NCBI RefSeq assembly: GCF_900496995.4
Contig: NC_044014.1
Coordinates: 23,830,234 to 23,894,233 of the forward strand
DNA from: Aquila chrysaetos chrysaetos
Taxonomy: Eukaryota; Chordata; Aves; Accipitriformes; Accipitridae
Reading direction: 5' to 3'
DNA length: 64,000 nucleotides
The position numbers and the translations under genes were made by a program. Of this stretch, positions 13,901 to 23,600 are shown one piece after another (the first letter of the stretch is position 1; each line of letters starts with the position of its first letter). The notes under the pieces were generated by a model. The model did not search any database and was not told the origin of the DNA. It was given only the letters and a program-made list of their open reading frames with translations.

Positions 13901-15850
13901 AGCCTCAAAACCATAAGTCTAGCCTCTTCCTTTGCCTCTTAATAGTTTGGCAACAATCACAGCAAACACTCTGCAGGAACCACAGTTCTCCATTTTACCA
14001 AGTGATAACTGCTACATTAGTCAATAGAGACATCGAGTTTTAACATAGCACCTTTAAGATCACCTTCACTTTGCATATTTAGAGCACTAGACAATAAAAT
14101 CTACTGGAAGTTTTACACTCTATGAACACAAAACATTACTTCTAACATTTAAGACTACAACAGAATACATACAGCTCTCAAATCTTGGGAAGTGTGGAAA
14201 AAAAATAACTTAAGTAAGAGCCTCCTGCCTTCCTTGCAGGTTCCTTGGTTTTTACTAAGGTGTTGATGACATACTGAAGTTTTTCCTTCCTTTTCCAACA
14301 ACTCCAGAAACAGACCACTTACTGTAACTTTAGGAAAGCCACAACAGGTTAACTTCCCAACTGAATGATTGCACATAAGTTCAGCAAGCTGAATGATTGA
14401 GCTGGCATGTGATCTACCGCTATAAAGTCAGAGTAGCTTAGCCAAGTGATACCGTAGTTTGGCCAAACACTAGTCCCGTGTCCCATAGACAATGGCTGGT
14501 GAGCTCCACCCAAACCTTTTAACTTTCTCAGGTCACAGAACAGGAAACCCCATGCATCAAGTGACATAATGGAGAGAAAGGAAGGAATAAACTGCATGCT
14601 AAACTTGCATGTCAAAAGACACGATAAGAGACCTATATATTGTGTCACTTGCCTTAGAAAGTGTCCAATTTACAGCTAGGAGATGGTTCCTCCTAGCAGT
14701 CTCACACACAGGGTGCAAGCCTAGGAAAGGGGGCTGCCTACAGATGAAAGCAAAATCTTAAAGACTAAAGAATGCCAATTACTTGACTTGCATTTAACAG
14801 GAACAATAGAGAGATGCGTGCAAGACAATCAAAATTCCTTGACAGTCAGTAACAACATTTCTTGCTGCTCCTCTCTGCCATCAAACACTGCATATCTGTG
14901 TTAGGGAATGACCTTCAGCGACAGAAATACAAAGTAACTTTGGAATGGTGACTGCAGCCACTATCGATAGAAAAGAGAGAAATTAAAAGGCAAAGTTTAG
15001 ACAAAGGCAAGAAGTGGAGTATTTCAGAGAGCAAATTAAAATAAACTGTTTGAATAAATGTGGGTGGAACATATGTTAGGGAACTAAAGGATGTGTAAGG
15101 GATTTAAATTTCAGAAGGTTGCATGACAAAAATGAGAAGACTAATATGTTCTACAGGTGCCAATAGGCACATTTATTGTAAGACTTTTATTGGTTCTGAA
15201 CAGTAAGGTAAGCAGATTTAAAAAAAGAATAGCTCTAACTTTTTATTATTCTTTCATCCTCCTACCTCAGTTCCCTTTTTGTATCACCTGCTGCATTTTG
15301 CATAGTTGCACCAAAAGTTATTTGGGACAGCCGCAACTGTTCTTTATATAGATATGTTTATAGAGCACTCAAACACAATGCAGGCTAAATTCTGATTACT
15401 GTGGATATAACCTACTACAACTACAAGAATGTGATACCTAAGAGCTCTGCCACTATTCTTTCATCTCTACGTAACAAGGTTTTTGAAGCTCCACAAACTG
15501 GGAAATAAACACACTTTCTCTTCTATGTACTCTCCATGAAAATTCGCATAAGAAGGCTTAATGCCTAATAACATCACCAGGACTGGATAAAGAAGGATTT
15601 AAATTCCCATTATCCTTTTTAATGAACTCATGACTACAGTCTCAAAATAGACCGTTAACCCAGAACAGAAAGAACTGACATAATTTTTACCTGCAACAAC
15701 TGAAAGAAATGAACTTAAATGCTTTCACAGCTCTCACTAGCATAAAGAAAGCAAAATTTCTAAATTCTCTCAGATAACTAAGTAAGTTAGTCTGTACTGG
15801 ACAAATCAAGAACACTGTGGCAAAAGGCTTCCTGGCTGGCATCACCCAGG

Positions 15851-18270
15851 TGAGGGGAGGAAGAGGGGGGAGGGGAAAGAAAAGAAAAGAGGGGAAAGAA
15901 AAGAAAAGAGGGGAAAGAAAAGAAAAGAGGGGAAAAAGAAAGAAAAGAGGGGAAAGAAAAGAAAAGAGGGGAAAGAAAAAAAAGAGGGGAAAGAAAAAAA
16001 AGAGGGGAAAGAAAAAAAAAGAGGGAAGACAAGAAAAAAAAGAGGGGAAAGAAAAAAAAGAGGGGGAAAGAAAAAAGAGGGGAAAGAAAAAAAAAGAGTG
16101 GGGAAAGGAAGAAAAAAAAGAGGGGAAAGAAAAAAGAGGGGGAAAGAAAAAAAGAGGGGAAAAAAAGGAAAAAAAAGAGGGGAAGAAAAAAAAGAGGGGA
16201 AAGAAAAAAAAGAGGAGGAGAAAAAGAAAAAAAAAAGAGGGGAAAGAAAAAGGGGGGGAAGGAAAGAAAAAGGGGGGGAGGAAAGAAAAAAAAGAGGGGA
16301 AAGAAAAAAAAGAGGGGAGGGAAGAAAGAAAAAAAAAAAGAGGGGAAAGAAAAAAAAAGAGGGGAAAGAAAAAAAAGAGGGGAAAAGAAAAAAAAGAGGG
16401 GAAAGAAAAAAAAAGAGGGGAAAAGAAAGAAAAGAGGGGAAAAGAAAAAAAAGAGGGGAAAGAAAAAAAAGAGGGGAAAGAAAAAAAAGAGGGGAAAGAA
16501 AAAAAGAGGGGAAAGAAAAAAAAGAGGGGAAAGAAAAAAAAGAGGGGAAAGAAAAAAAGAGGGGAAAGAAAAAAAGAGGGGAAAGAAAAAAAAAGAGGGG
16601 AAAGAAAAAAAAGAGGGGAAAGAAAAAAAAGAGGGGGAAAAGAAAAAAAAGAGGGGAAAGAAAAAAAAGAGGGGAAAGAAAAAAAAGAGGGGAAAGAAAA
16701 AAAGAGGGGAAAGAAAAAAAGAGGGGAAGAAAGAAAAAAAGAGGGGGGAGGGAAAGAAAAAAAGAGGGGGAAAGAAAAAAAAAAAGAGGGGAAAGAAAAA
16801 AAAGAGGGAGAAAGAAAAAAAAGAGGGGAAAGAAAAAAAGAGGGGAAGAGAAAGAAAAAAAGAGGGGAAAGAAAAAAAAGAGGGGAAAGAAAAAAAAGAG
16901 GGGAAAGAAAAAAAAGAGGGGAAAGAAAAAAAAGAGGGGAAAGAAAAAAAAGAGGGGAAAGAAAAAAAAGAGGGGAAAGAAAAAAAAGAGGGGAAAGAAA
17001 AAAAAGAGGGGAGGAAAGAAAAAAAAGAGGGGAAGAAAGAAAAAAAGGGGGAAAGAAAAAAAAGAGGGGGAAGAAAAAAAAAAGAGGGGAAAGAAAAAAA
17101 AAAAAGAGGGGAAAGAAAAAAAAAGACGGGGGAAAGAAAAAAAAAGAGGGGGAAAGAAAAAAAAGAGGGGAAGAAAAAAAAAAGAGGGGGGAAAGAAAAA
17201 AAAAGAGGGGAAAGAAAAAAAAGAGGGAAAGAAAGAAAAAAAGAGGGAAAGAAAAAAAAAGAGGGGGAAAGAAAAAAAAAGAGGGGGGAAAGAAAAAAAA
17301 AAGAGGGGAAAGAAAAAAAAAGAGGGGAAAAAAAAAAAAAAGAGGGGAAAGAAAAAAAAAAAAGGGGGAAAGAAAAAAAAAGAGGGGAAAGAAAAAAAAA
17401 GAGGGGAAAGAAAAAAAGAGGGGAAAGAAAAAAAAAAGAGGGGAAAGAAAAAAAAAGAGGAGGAAAGAAAAAAAAAGAGGGAAAGAGAAAGAAAAAAAAG
17501 AGGGGAAAAAAAAAAAAGAGGGGAAAGAAAAAAAAAAGAGGGGAAAGAAAAAAAAAAAGGGGGAAAAAAAAAAAAAGAGGGGAAAAAAAAAAAAGAGGGG
17601 AAAGAAAAAAAAGAGGGGAAAGAAAAAAAAAAGAGGGGAAAGAAAAAAAAGAGGGGAAAGAAAAAAAAAGAGGGGAAAGAAAAAAAAAGAGGGGAAAGAA
17701 AAAAAAAGAGGGGAAAGAAAAAAAAGAGGGGAAAGAAAAAAAAAGAGGGGAAAGAAAAAAAAAGAGGGGAAAGAAAAAAAAGAGGGGAAAGAAAAAAAAA
17801 GAGGGGAAAGAAAAAAAAAGAGGGGAAAGAAAAAAAAAGAGGGGAAAGAAAAAAAAAAAGAGGGGGAAAAAAAAAAAAAGAGGGGAAAAAAAAAAAGAGG
17901 GGAAAGAAAAAAAAAGAGGGGAAAAAAAAAAAAAGAGGGGAAAGAAAAAAAAAGAGGGGAAAGAAAAAAAGAGGGGAAAGAAAAAAAAGAGGGGAAAGAA
18001 AAAAAAGAGGGGAAGAAAAAAAAGAGGGGAAAGAAAAAAAAAGAGGGAAAGAAAAAAAAGAGGGGAAAGAAAAAAAAAGAGGGGAAAGAAAAAAAAGAGG
18101 GGAAAGAAAAAAAAGAGGGGAAAGAAAAAAAAAGAGGGAAAGAAAAAAAAAGAGGGGAAAGAAGAAAAAAAAAGAGGGGAAAGAAAAAAAAAGAGGGGGA
18201 AAGAAAAAAGAGGGGAAGAGGGGAAGAAAAGAAAAGAGGGGAAGAAAAGAAAAGAAAAAAGGAGAAAAGG
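15851..18270. repeat. Giant polypurine minisatellite (about 2.4 kb, 17-20 bp units)
   Basis: From just after a short mixed GGGGAGGAAGAGG lead-in, the + strand is essentially pure purine for about 2.4 kb. It is built from 17-20 bp units of the form GGGGAAAGAAAAAAAAGA, on the order of 130 copies. Edge units (about 15875-15975 and 18215-18250) read AGGGGAAAGAAAAGAAAAG. Interior units have lost the second G, giving A-runs of 6-13. Units vary in A-run length and in 3-7 G. Open frames of over 700 residues cross it on both strands, but they encode only K/R/G/E or F/S/P/L and result from the lack of T on one strand. They are not genes. It lies in the presumed first intron of USP54, whose RNA would be C/U only here. 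Such mirror-type purine tracts can form triplex DNA. Confidence 0.97.
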
Positions 18271-19320
18271 CTGCTATTTAATTCAGTCTCAATGATATGC
18301 AGCATGCTTGATTAGATATACTCTTGATTAGGTGCTGGAATAGAATTTAAAGCGTATCCTGTCTAATGAAATTATCATTATTTCTATCACTTCCTAAATG
18401 AGAACAGATTTTAACAGACTCATTCAAAATTTTTTTAGCCCATAATACATTTTTGGCAATTATTTTTAAAAGCTGTCATGTTTAAGTTATGTATTACCTC
18501 ACCAGTTTAGTTCTCAGCACAGCAGTACTTTCTTTCCTTCTGGAAACAAACACAAGACTATCTGTGTTGCTATTGTTGCAATTGCTATTGTTGCTATTGT
18601 TTTCCAAAATTGCTATTCAATGTCAAGTATATTGCAGCACAAAACCTTTCAGTTGTAGATTTTCTTTTTCAAGTCTGAGGAGCAGCACAAGCTTAGAGAG
18701 GCTTGTTGTCAGTACATACTTCTTTCTTTCAAACTGCATGGGAAACTACACAACTATTTTTCCTCCCATTTCACATGCATATTTTTTCCATGATTATAAC
18801 ACTCAGAATTTGTTCTGAAATCTGAAAAGCTCTTTGAATTCTTTTCACATGCACGATCAGCCACTACAATACCCCACAACAACTTCACCCAGCTGAAAGA
18901 CCAGAAAGCCATTGTGTCTGCAACTTTTTAAAAGCAGAAGGTGTATACTGTTACGGTTTCTATTTAGGGCTGTAATCCTTCACGAATCCTCACTCATAAT
19001 CCTCCTACTGAATGAAGGGTTTCAAGCGAAATAAAATCCTGGAAAAGCAAACAGCTTCTGCTTTTTTTTTTTTTAAGGAAAAAAAAAAAGCAGCACATGC
19101 TTTTGCCTACCTTGGACCAACATAGTAAATACAATACTATAACTGAGCAGCTTCTTCTAACCACCGGCTTCTACGCAAGATTAACTTTTAATGGCAGTTG
19201 ATCACATCTGAGTTATTAACCAACATAATACGATGTCGGCGATGTCAATTTCAAAGATCCCTGCTGATAAAAGACCTTTTTAGCCTCCAGTATCCTCTTT
19301 TTCTCCTACCTGCTACTCCT
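18271..19320. other. Non-coding sequence between repeat array and CpG island
   Basis: Ordinary AT-rich sequence. A T11/A10 pair at about 19061-19089 is the only low-complexity feature. No exon is recognised. It is probably the 5' part of the presumed USP54 first intron. Confidence 0.5.
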
Positions 19321-19580
19321 TCCCTCCTCTGAAGCCGACCCGCTGCAGGCAGGCGGGGGGGCCCCTCTCTTACAGCTGCGCCGGAGGTCAGGCCCCGGGG
19401 GCCACGGCTGCGCCGCAGCACGGAAACGCCGCTGACCGCCGCCTACCCACGCGTGGGCTGCCCGCCCTGCCACCAGCCGAGGCCAGGCCGTGCGGCCATA
19501 CGGGGCTGCACGGCTTTACAGACCTGGGAGAGTCACTGGTGGGTCTCCAGGCACATGGAACAAGTAACCAGTTAGCGGCT

Positions 19581-19605
19581 GGGGGGGGGGGGGGGGGGGG
19601 GGGGG
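19581..19605. repeat. G homopolymer, 25 bases
   Basis: The sequence shows 25 consecutive G on the + strand at the edge of the CpG island. It is the longest homopolymer in the window and may be miscounted in the assembly. Confidence 0.85.
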
Positions 19606-20037
19606 TGTTGTTTGGATTTCCCCTCCCCCCCCAAGGAGACGGGACAAGAGGAAAGAAACCCCAAGTATTCCCGAGAGCGGTGGATCCGGGGTTCCCGCCG
19701 CGCCCCGCAGGGACCCGGCCGCTGCCAGCACCGCGATACAAACTGCCCTGGCCCCTCGCCCAGCCCGCCCGCGCCGCTGAAAGGAGCGACCGCTCCCGTC
19801 CCGCCGCCGGAGCCACGGCCCCGCTGCCGCGAGGGTCAGGACGGCTCCGGACAGTCGCAGCGGGACCCCGCAGAAGCGGGGGGAGGGGGAGAAGAGACGG
19901 CGGCGGGTCGCAGCCCCTCCCCGGGGCGGTGAGTCCCTACCTGCCGGCGTCGGGTCCCGCCGCGGCGCGCAGCATCGCCTCCCCTCGGGCGCCCTCATCC
20001 CCCGCTGCTATAGCTACGGGGAGCCGCGGCAGCCGCC

Positions 20038-20047
20038 TCTCGCGAGA
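20038..20047. promoter_or_regulatory. TCTCGCGAGA palindrome (BANP-type CGCG element), copy 1
   Basis: A perfect 10-bp palindrome, followed four bases later by GCCATCTT (a YY1-type core on the minus strand). In vertebrates this motif is bound by BANP at CpG-island promoters and drives high, methylation-sensitive activity. Confidence 0.75.
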
Positions 20048-20049
20048 GG

Positions 20050-20058
20050 CGCCATCTT
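20050..20058 (-). promoter_or_regulatory. YY1-type motif AAGATGGCG
   Basis: The minus strand reads GGAAGATGGCGCC, matching the AANATGGCG YY1 consensus in the orientation usual just downstream of transcription starts. This supports minus-strand initiation nearby. Confidence 0.55.
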
Positions 20059-20067
20059 CCCGCGAGA
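20058..20067. promoter_or_regulatory. Degenerate CGCG element (TCCCGCGAGA)
   Basis: One mismatch from the TCTCGCGAGA palindrome, lying between the two perfect copies. It may be a decayed third site. Confidence 0.4.
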
Positions 20068-20094
20068 GCCGCGGGCCGCGCCGGCGGCGCTTCC

Positions 20095-20104
20095 TCTCGC
20101 GAGA
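20095..20104. promoter_or_regulatory. TCTCGCGAGA palindrome (BANP-type CGCG element), copy 2
   Basis: A second perfect copy, 57 bp from the first. Paired copies at this spacing in a CpG island are a recognised arrangement at strong housekeeping promoters. Confidence 0.75.
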
Positions 20105-20169
20105 GGGCCGAGGGAGCCCAGTCCGGCCCAGGGTAGCGCGGCGAAGCGCGGTCTGCTCCGCTTTCTCCA

Positions 20170-20179
20170 CCGCCATTTC
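20170..20179 (-). promoter_or_regulatory. YY1-type motif AAATGGCGG
   Basis: The minus strand reads CAGAAATGGCGGTGG, a good YY1 consensus. Its position about 70 bp upstream of the CGCG copies (minus-strand sense) could mark an alternative start. Confidence 0.5.
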
Positions 20180-20373
20180 TGATTTCCCCCAGCCCAGGGC
20201 AGCCCTGCCCCGGTTCGGGGCGCTTCGGAGGGCAGGGGGCCTAACCCGGTGTCCCGTCCCAGAAGGGGCGAGAGGTCTCCGGTGTGTTGTGACTAACCCC
20301 CTCGTAAGGAGGCAGCCCGTAGAGCTGTCGCCGCACCCGGCCCGAAGCCAGGGCGTAACTAGGAATAATTTCA

Positions 20374-20393
20374 GGGGGGCGGGGGGGGGGGGG
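20374..20393. repeat. G-rich run in CpG island
   Basis: GGGGGG C followed by 13 G on the + strand. It is a potential quadruplex sequence and an assembly-sensitive site. Confidence 0.75.
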
Positions 20394-20600
20394 CTGGCTG
20401 AGTCCCGGTAAGCCGCCTTACTCTGCGGAGGTGCCAGCGCTCGGGGGTCGGTGGGTGCCGCGTCCGGAGCGGGCTTGGCCGGGCCGGCGCGGCGGCGGCT
20501 GAAGCGCCGCTCGGGGCGGGCCCGGGCCGGCCTGGCAGGGCGCTCGCTGCTCGCAGCGCCCGGAGCAGCTTACCGCGGTTCAGCACCTTAAGCTGATGCA

Positions 20601-23600
20601 GCAGAGCTTGCTCGATAAAGCTGCCTGGGTAGAAATAGCTTTTTCTTGCCCGAAAAGAAACAGGTGTGCTTGCAGAGTGTGTATAATCTCGAACAGTTGC
20701 ACAGTATGGGCTGTGATGGCTGTGGGATGTGACTGGAGCCAAAGGTAACAGTCCTCCAACATAACGCCTAGCAAAAGCTTACTTGTAATTAGTGCAAGAG
20801 CTGGATTTCCTCACAGATTAGAGCCATAACATCATATGTTCAACATCATCTGTCCAAGTACTTCAGGCATGAATTAGACCATCTCAGGATATGGGAAAAT
20901 TTTAATAAAATCTTTTACAAATTTGTATTTTGATTTTCTGAATACTAGACAATGTGTAAAATTAATATTAAGCTCAGTCCCTGAATTGCATCAGCTGCAC
21001 ATGTGCAGTATGTGATTTTCCTGTCACCAGTGCAGAGTGCTGGCAATAATACTAACTGGTGGTTTTGGTGATAACCAAGATACACATTTAAAGCCCACCG
21101 AAATTAATGGGTCCTTTCCTATGGGTTCAGGATCATGCATGTAGAGAGTCTGAAGATGACTGGGGGGACAGCCATTTCCATGAGCAGTTGGTATCTCAGT
21201 GCTACCACCCTGGATAAACAGGATAAACAATGAAATTAATTACTCAAACTGAAACATGAAGACACGAGGGCTAATACACTTTCTTTTCTGCCCTTGTATT
21301 TCAGTGTTCCCGACATCTGAGAGAGATGTCCTTTGTAACAATCCTGAGAGGAGCGCCACCAGCTTTGTAAGTTGTGGAGGAAGTTCTTTTTATTCTGTTG
21401 TTGAGCCCCATTTTTACATATGAGAAGTGAGTGAGTTGATGCATAATGTTCTGTATCTATAAGATGCATTTCTGTATGCCAGAATTACCAGCTTCTGATA
21501 ATTCAGGTGTACCATCAGTAGTACACCAGATGCACAGAGGATGCCTGGAGGACTGGGACTATCTTTTGTTCTGCTCAGAGCAAACACTTAAAGCATACTG
21601 TTTGTATATACCAGTGTCTGCAATACTGTTAGTGCGGCTGCTGTTAATATGGCATTTCTAACACCACTAAAATAATACCAGAAAAAGTTTGTGCATTTGA
21701 AAGAATGCTTGTTTACTTGTTGTGACTTCCCATCCCATTTCAGTCTTTTGCTTTGGGAATCAAGCCAATCGTACTGGGAGAGAGAGCAAATGAGGAAGGC
21801 CTCAAGCCTCTCTTAGGGACCAAAGATAATTAAGAGAAACATTTAGAGATAGTAGATATAATGAAGCCCTGAATCCATGCTAGCTTCAGTCCCATTGAAG
21901 TATGTCTGGTTTTGTAATAGAATATGGAAGTAATTACTCATCTGAGCCAGGCACTGTGGAGTTTGACTGAAGCACTCTTCACTGTAATTGAATTTGTACA
22001 GCATCTGTGAGCGGGGGAGGTCCTGTGCAATAAGGCCCATAGGTTGTCCTTAGGCTGGCCAGCAGAAAGTTTCTCATTTGTTTGTTCCTCCTTCCAGGGG
22101 CCACTTTGTTTTCCCTGCAGTGAATGATGTATAATGAGATTGTTGCTTAAGGCAGGACCTTCCCCCAGTAAGAAGGGGAAGTCTGCAGCGTCCTTATTTA
22201 CCCTTTTGTGTAGAGGGATGTTTTGGAGCACAAGTAAAGCACTGCGTAGTGGGTAGCCTTTTTCACTGCTGTTAGTGCCCTCCTTGTAGTTTCTTCTCTC
22301 CCCAGCTACAAATGCAGGGAGCTGGAGTAAAACAGCGGTGCTGCTCTTGGCTCATGTCTGAGCCTGGGAAGAGTTGAGACCTTTGTCAGCTTTTCGTAGT
22401 ATGGTTGTGCCTTCCCTGTCCAAATTTCCCAAAAATAAGTGTTCCCAGTAAGCCTTGTTAGAAGAACAAAGAAGAATAACTATTTTGGTTTGGCACTAGA
22501 AGGGGAACTTAAAACCATAAATTAATCTCACCTTATTTATGCATTCATTTGTTCACTGTGGATTTTTGAAAGGCAAATGTTCATTATAACTCTGGCTAGA
22601 GCTATACCTATAACTTCTTCCTATTTTTTAAAGGGTAAGTGGTCCCTGTCTGCAGATTTCTTTGTGTCAGTTCTCCCTGAAAGTACATCAAATGGAATTT
22701 TCTTTAAATGAAAAACAGACTTTTAACATTAAAACTCTTTGCACAAAACATTTTGTGTTTTTTTATCGTTAATCAAAAGACCAAAACAAAACAAAAAAAA
22801 GAGCCTGCAGGTTTTCTTCAAAAAAGTTGGAAAATGTGCATTAAAAGTTTTTATATAAATAATGTTTCTAAAAAGTATAATTGAAAATTAAAGGAAGAGT
22901 TTATATTTGAGAATTTGTTTATTAAGCTGACTGGATTTTAGGTTTCATTTAAGAGCATTGCTTCAGAGGGGTTTATGTAGTTCTCTTCCCTTTACTGCAT
23001 GTGTTAATTAACACAATACATATTTGAGCAAGTACTTGCACTCATTAAAGCGTTGTGTGAGCTGTACTGCAAGCAGAAGATGATCATCAGAGAGATGACA
23101 CTTAACTGTGTGTTAAATACATAGAGAGCAAGAGGTACAGCATAAAGGCACTGCTAATTAATTACATAAGCTGAAGAGACTTTTACTAGTAGATGTATGA
23201 TGCCATGAATATGATTAATAGTGTCTCAAATCCCACATACTCGGCAATTCACAAAAGTTGTAGGGTTCCACAAAATGCGTGCAATCTTGCTTCTGCATGT
23301 GTCTGCAAATTCTGCTTGATTATCTGTGGTCCTGGTCAGGCCCATCTCCAAGACAGAATAGGCAACTTGTCTAAACTAGTTTGTAACCTGCAGTTTGAGG
23401 ATTTGGGCATAGATGAGATTGCATATAAATGTATTAATGTGCTGTGAGCCAGCAGGCTGGCTTGCAAACTTTTCTAATACTCATTCAAGAGAAATTAGCA
23501 TATGTGCTGCAGATGGGCAGCAGTGGACTCCATAAGTTGCCAGAGAAGTGCTAACAGCAGCTTGTTGTGCCAAGAAGCAGTCCTTTGGAAGTGGGGCACT

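Larger units (their letters stand above)
1..15850 (-). other. Probable first intron of USP54 (non-coding, AT-rich)
   Basis: No coding exon is recognisable on either strand. The open frames are short, AT-rich and unlike known proteins. Contents worth naming are an A/C-rich low-complexity stretch at about 4190-4310, a CR1 fragment at 8052-8300, a pyrimidine-rich run at 10396-10460 and a 21-base G run at 10970-10990. The stretch lies downstream, on the minus strand, of the CpG island at 19.3-20.6 kb. In human, the gene next to MYOZ1 in this direction and orientation is USP54, which has a non-coding first exon and a long first intron. I looked for the conserved USP54 N-terminus (MSWKRNYF... and the Cys-box) and did not find it. 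The intron assignment is therefore inference from synteny only. Confidence 0.45.
19941..20080 (-). other. Candidate non-coding exon 1 of USP54
   Basis: The 3' boundary is set by a good minus-strand donor, CGGCAG|GTAGGG, with the last exon base at 19941. The 5' boundary is a guess: initiation is expected just downstream of the TCTCGCGAGA/YY1 cluster on the minus strand, since YY1 motifs of the AAGATGGCGCC type usually lie at or just after the start site. An ATG with upstream purines (GGGGGATGAGGGC) is present in the exon, but its frame shows no resemblance to USP54. The exon is therefore taken as untranslated. Assignment to USP54 is by synteny. Confidence 0.35.
19320..20600. promoter_or_regulatory. 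CpG-island promoter, presumed USP54
   Basis: GC content and CpG density rise sharply here compared with the AT-rich flanks and fall again after about 20.6 kb, and no TATA box is evident. The core near 20.04-20.18 kb has two perfect TCTCGCGAGA palindromes, one near match and two YY1-type CCAT motifs. This fits a broad housekeeping-type promoter. A minus-strand splice donor (CGGCAG|GTAGGG) at 19941/19940 would close a first exon starting near 20.0-20.1 kb. Two + strand donor-like sites (19928/19929 and 20407/20408) and a second minus one (20574/20573) also occur. The island is 7.5 kb downstream of the MYOZ1 stop codon on the minus strand, the place of the USP54 promoter in mammals. Open frames up to 290 residues inside it are typical of GC-rich DNA and are not called genes. 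The island is well supported, the gene name less so. Confidence 0.8.

Noticed and set aside
15687-18315. Very long open frames (727-872 residues) on both strands
   Set aside because: They translate the polypurine array and consist of K/R/G/E or F/S/P/L only. The lack of T (or A) removes stop codons. Not genes.
1-19300. Coding exons of USP54
   Set aside because: Looked for the conserved N-terminal and Cys-box motifs on the minus strand and did not find them. The coding exons are presumably to the left of the window.
19388-20411. Open frames of 106-290 residues in the CpG island
   Set aside because: GC-rich DNA has few stops. The frames overlap on both strands and resemble no protein.
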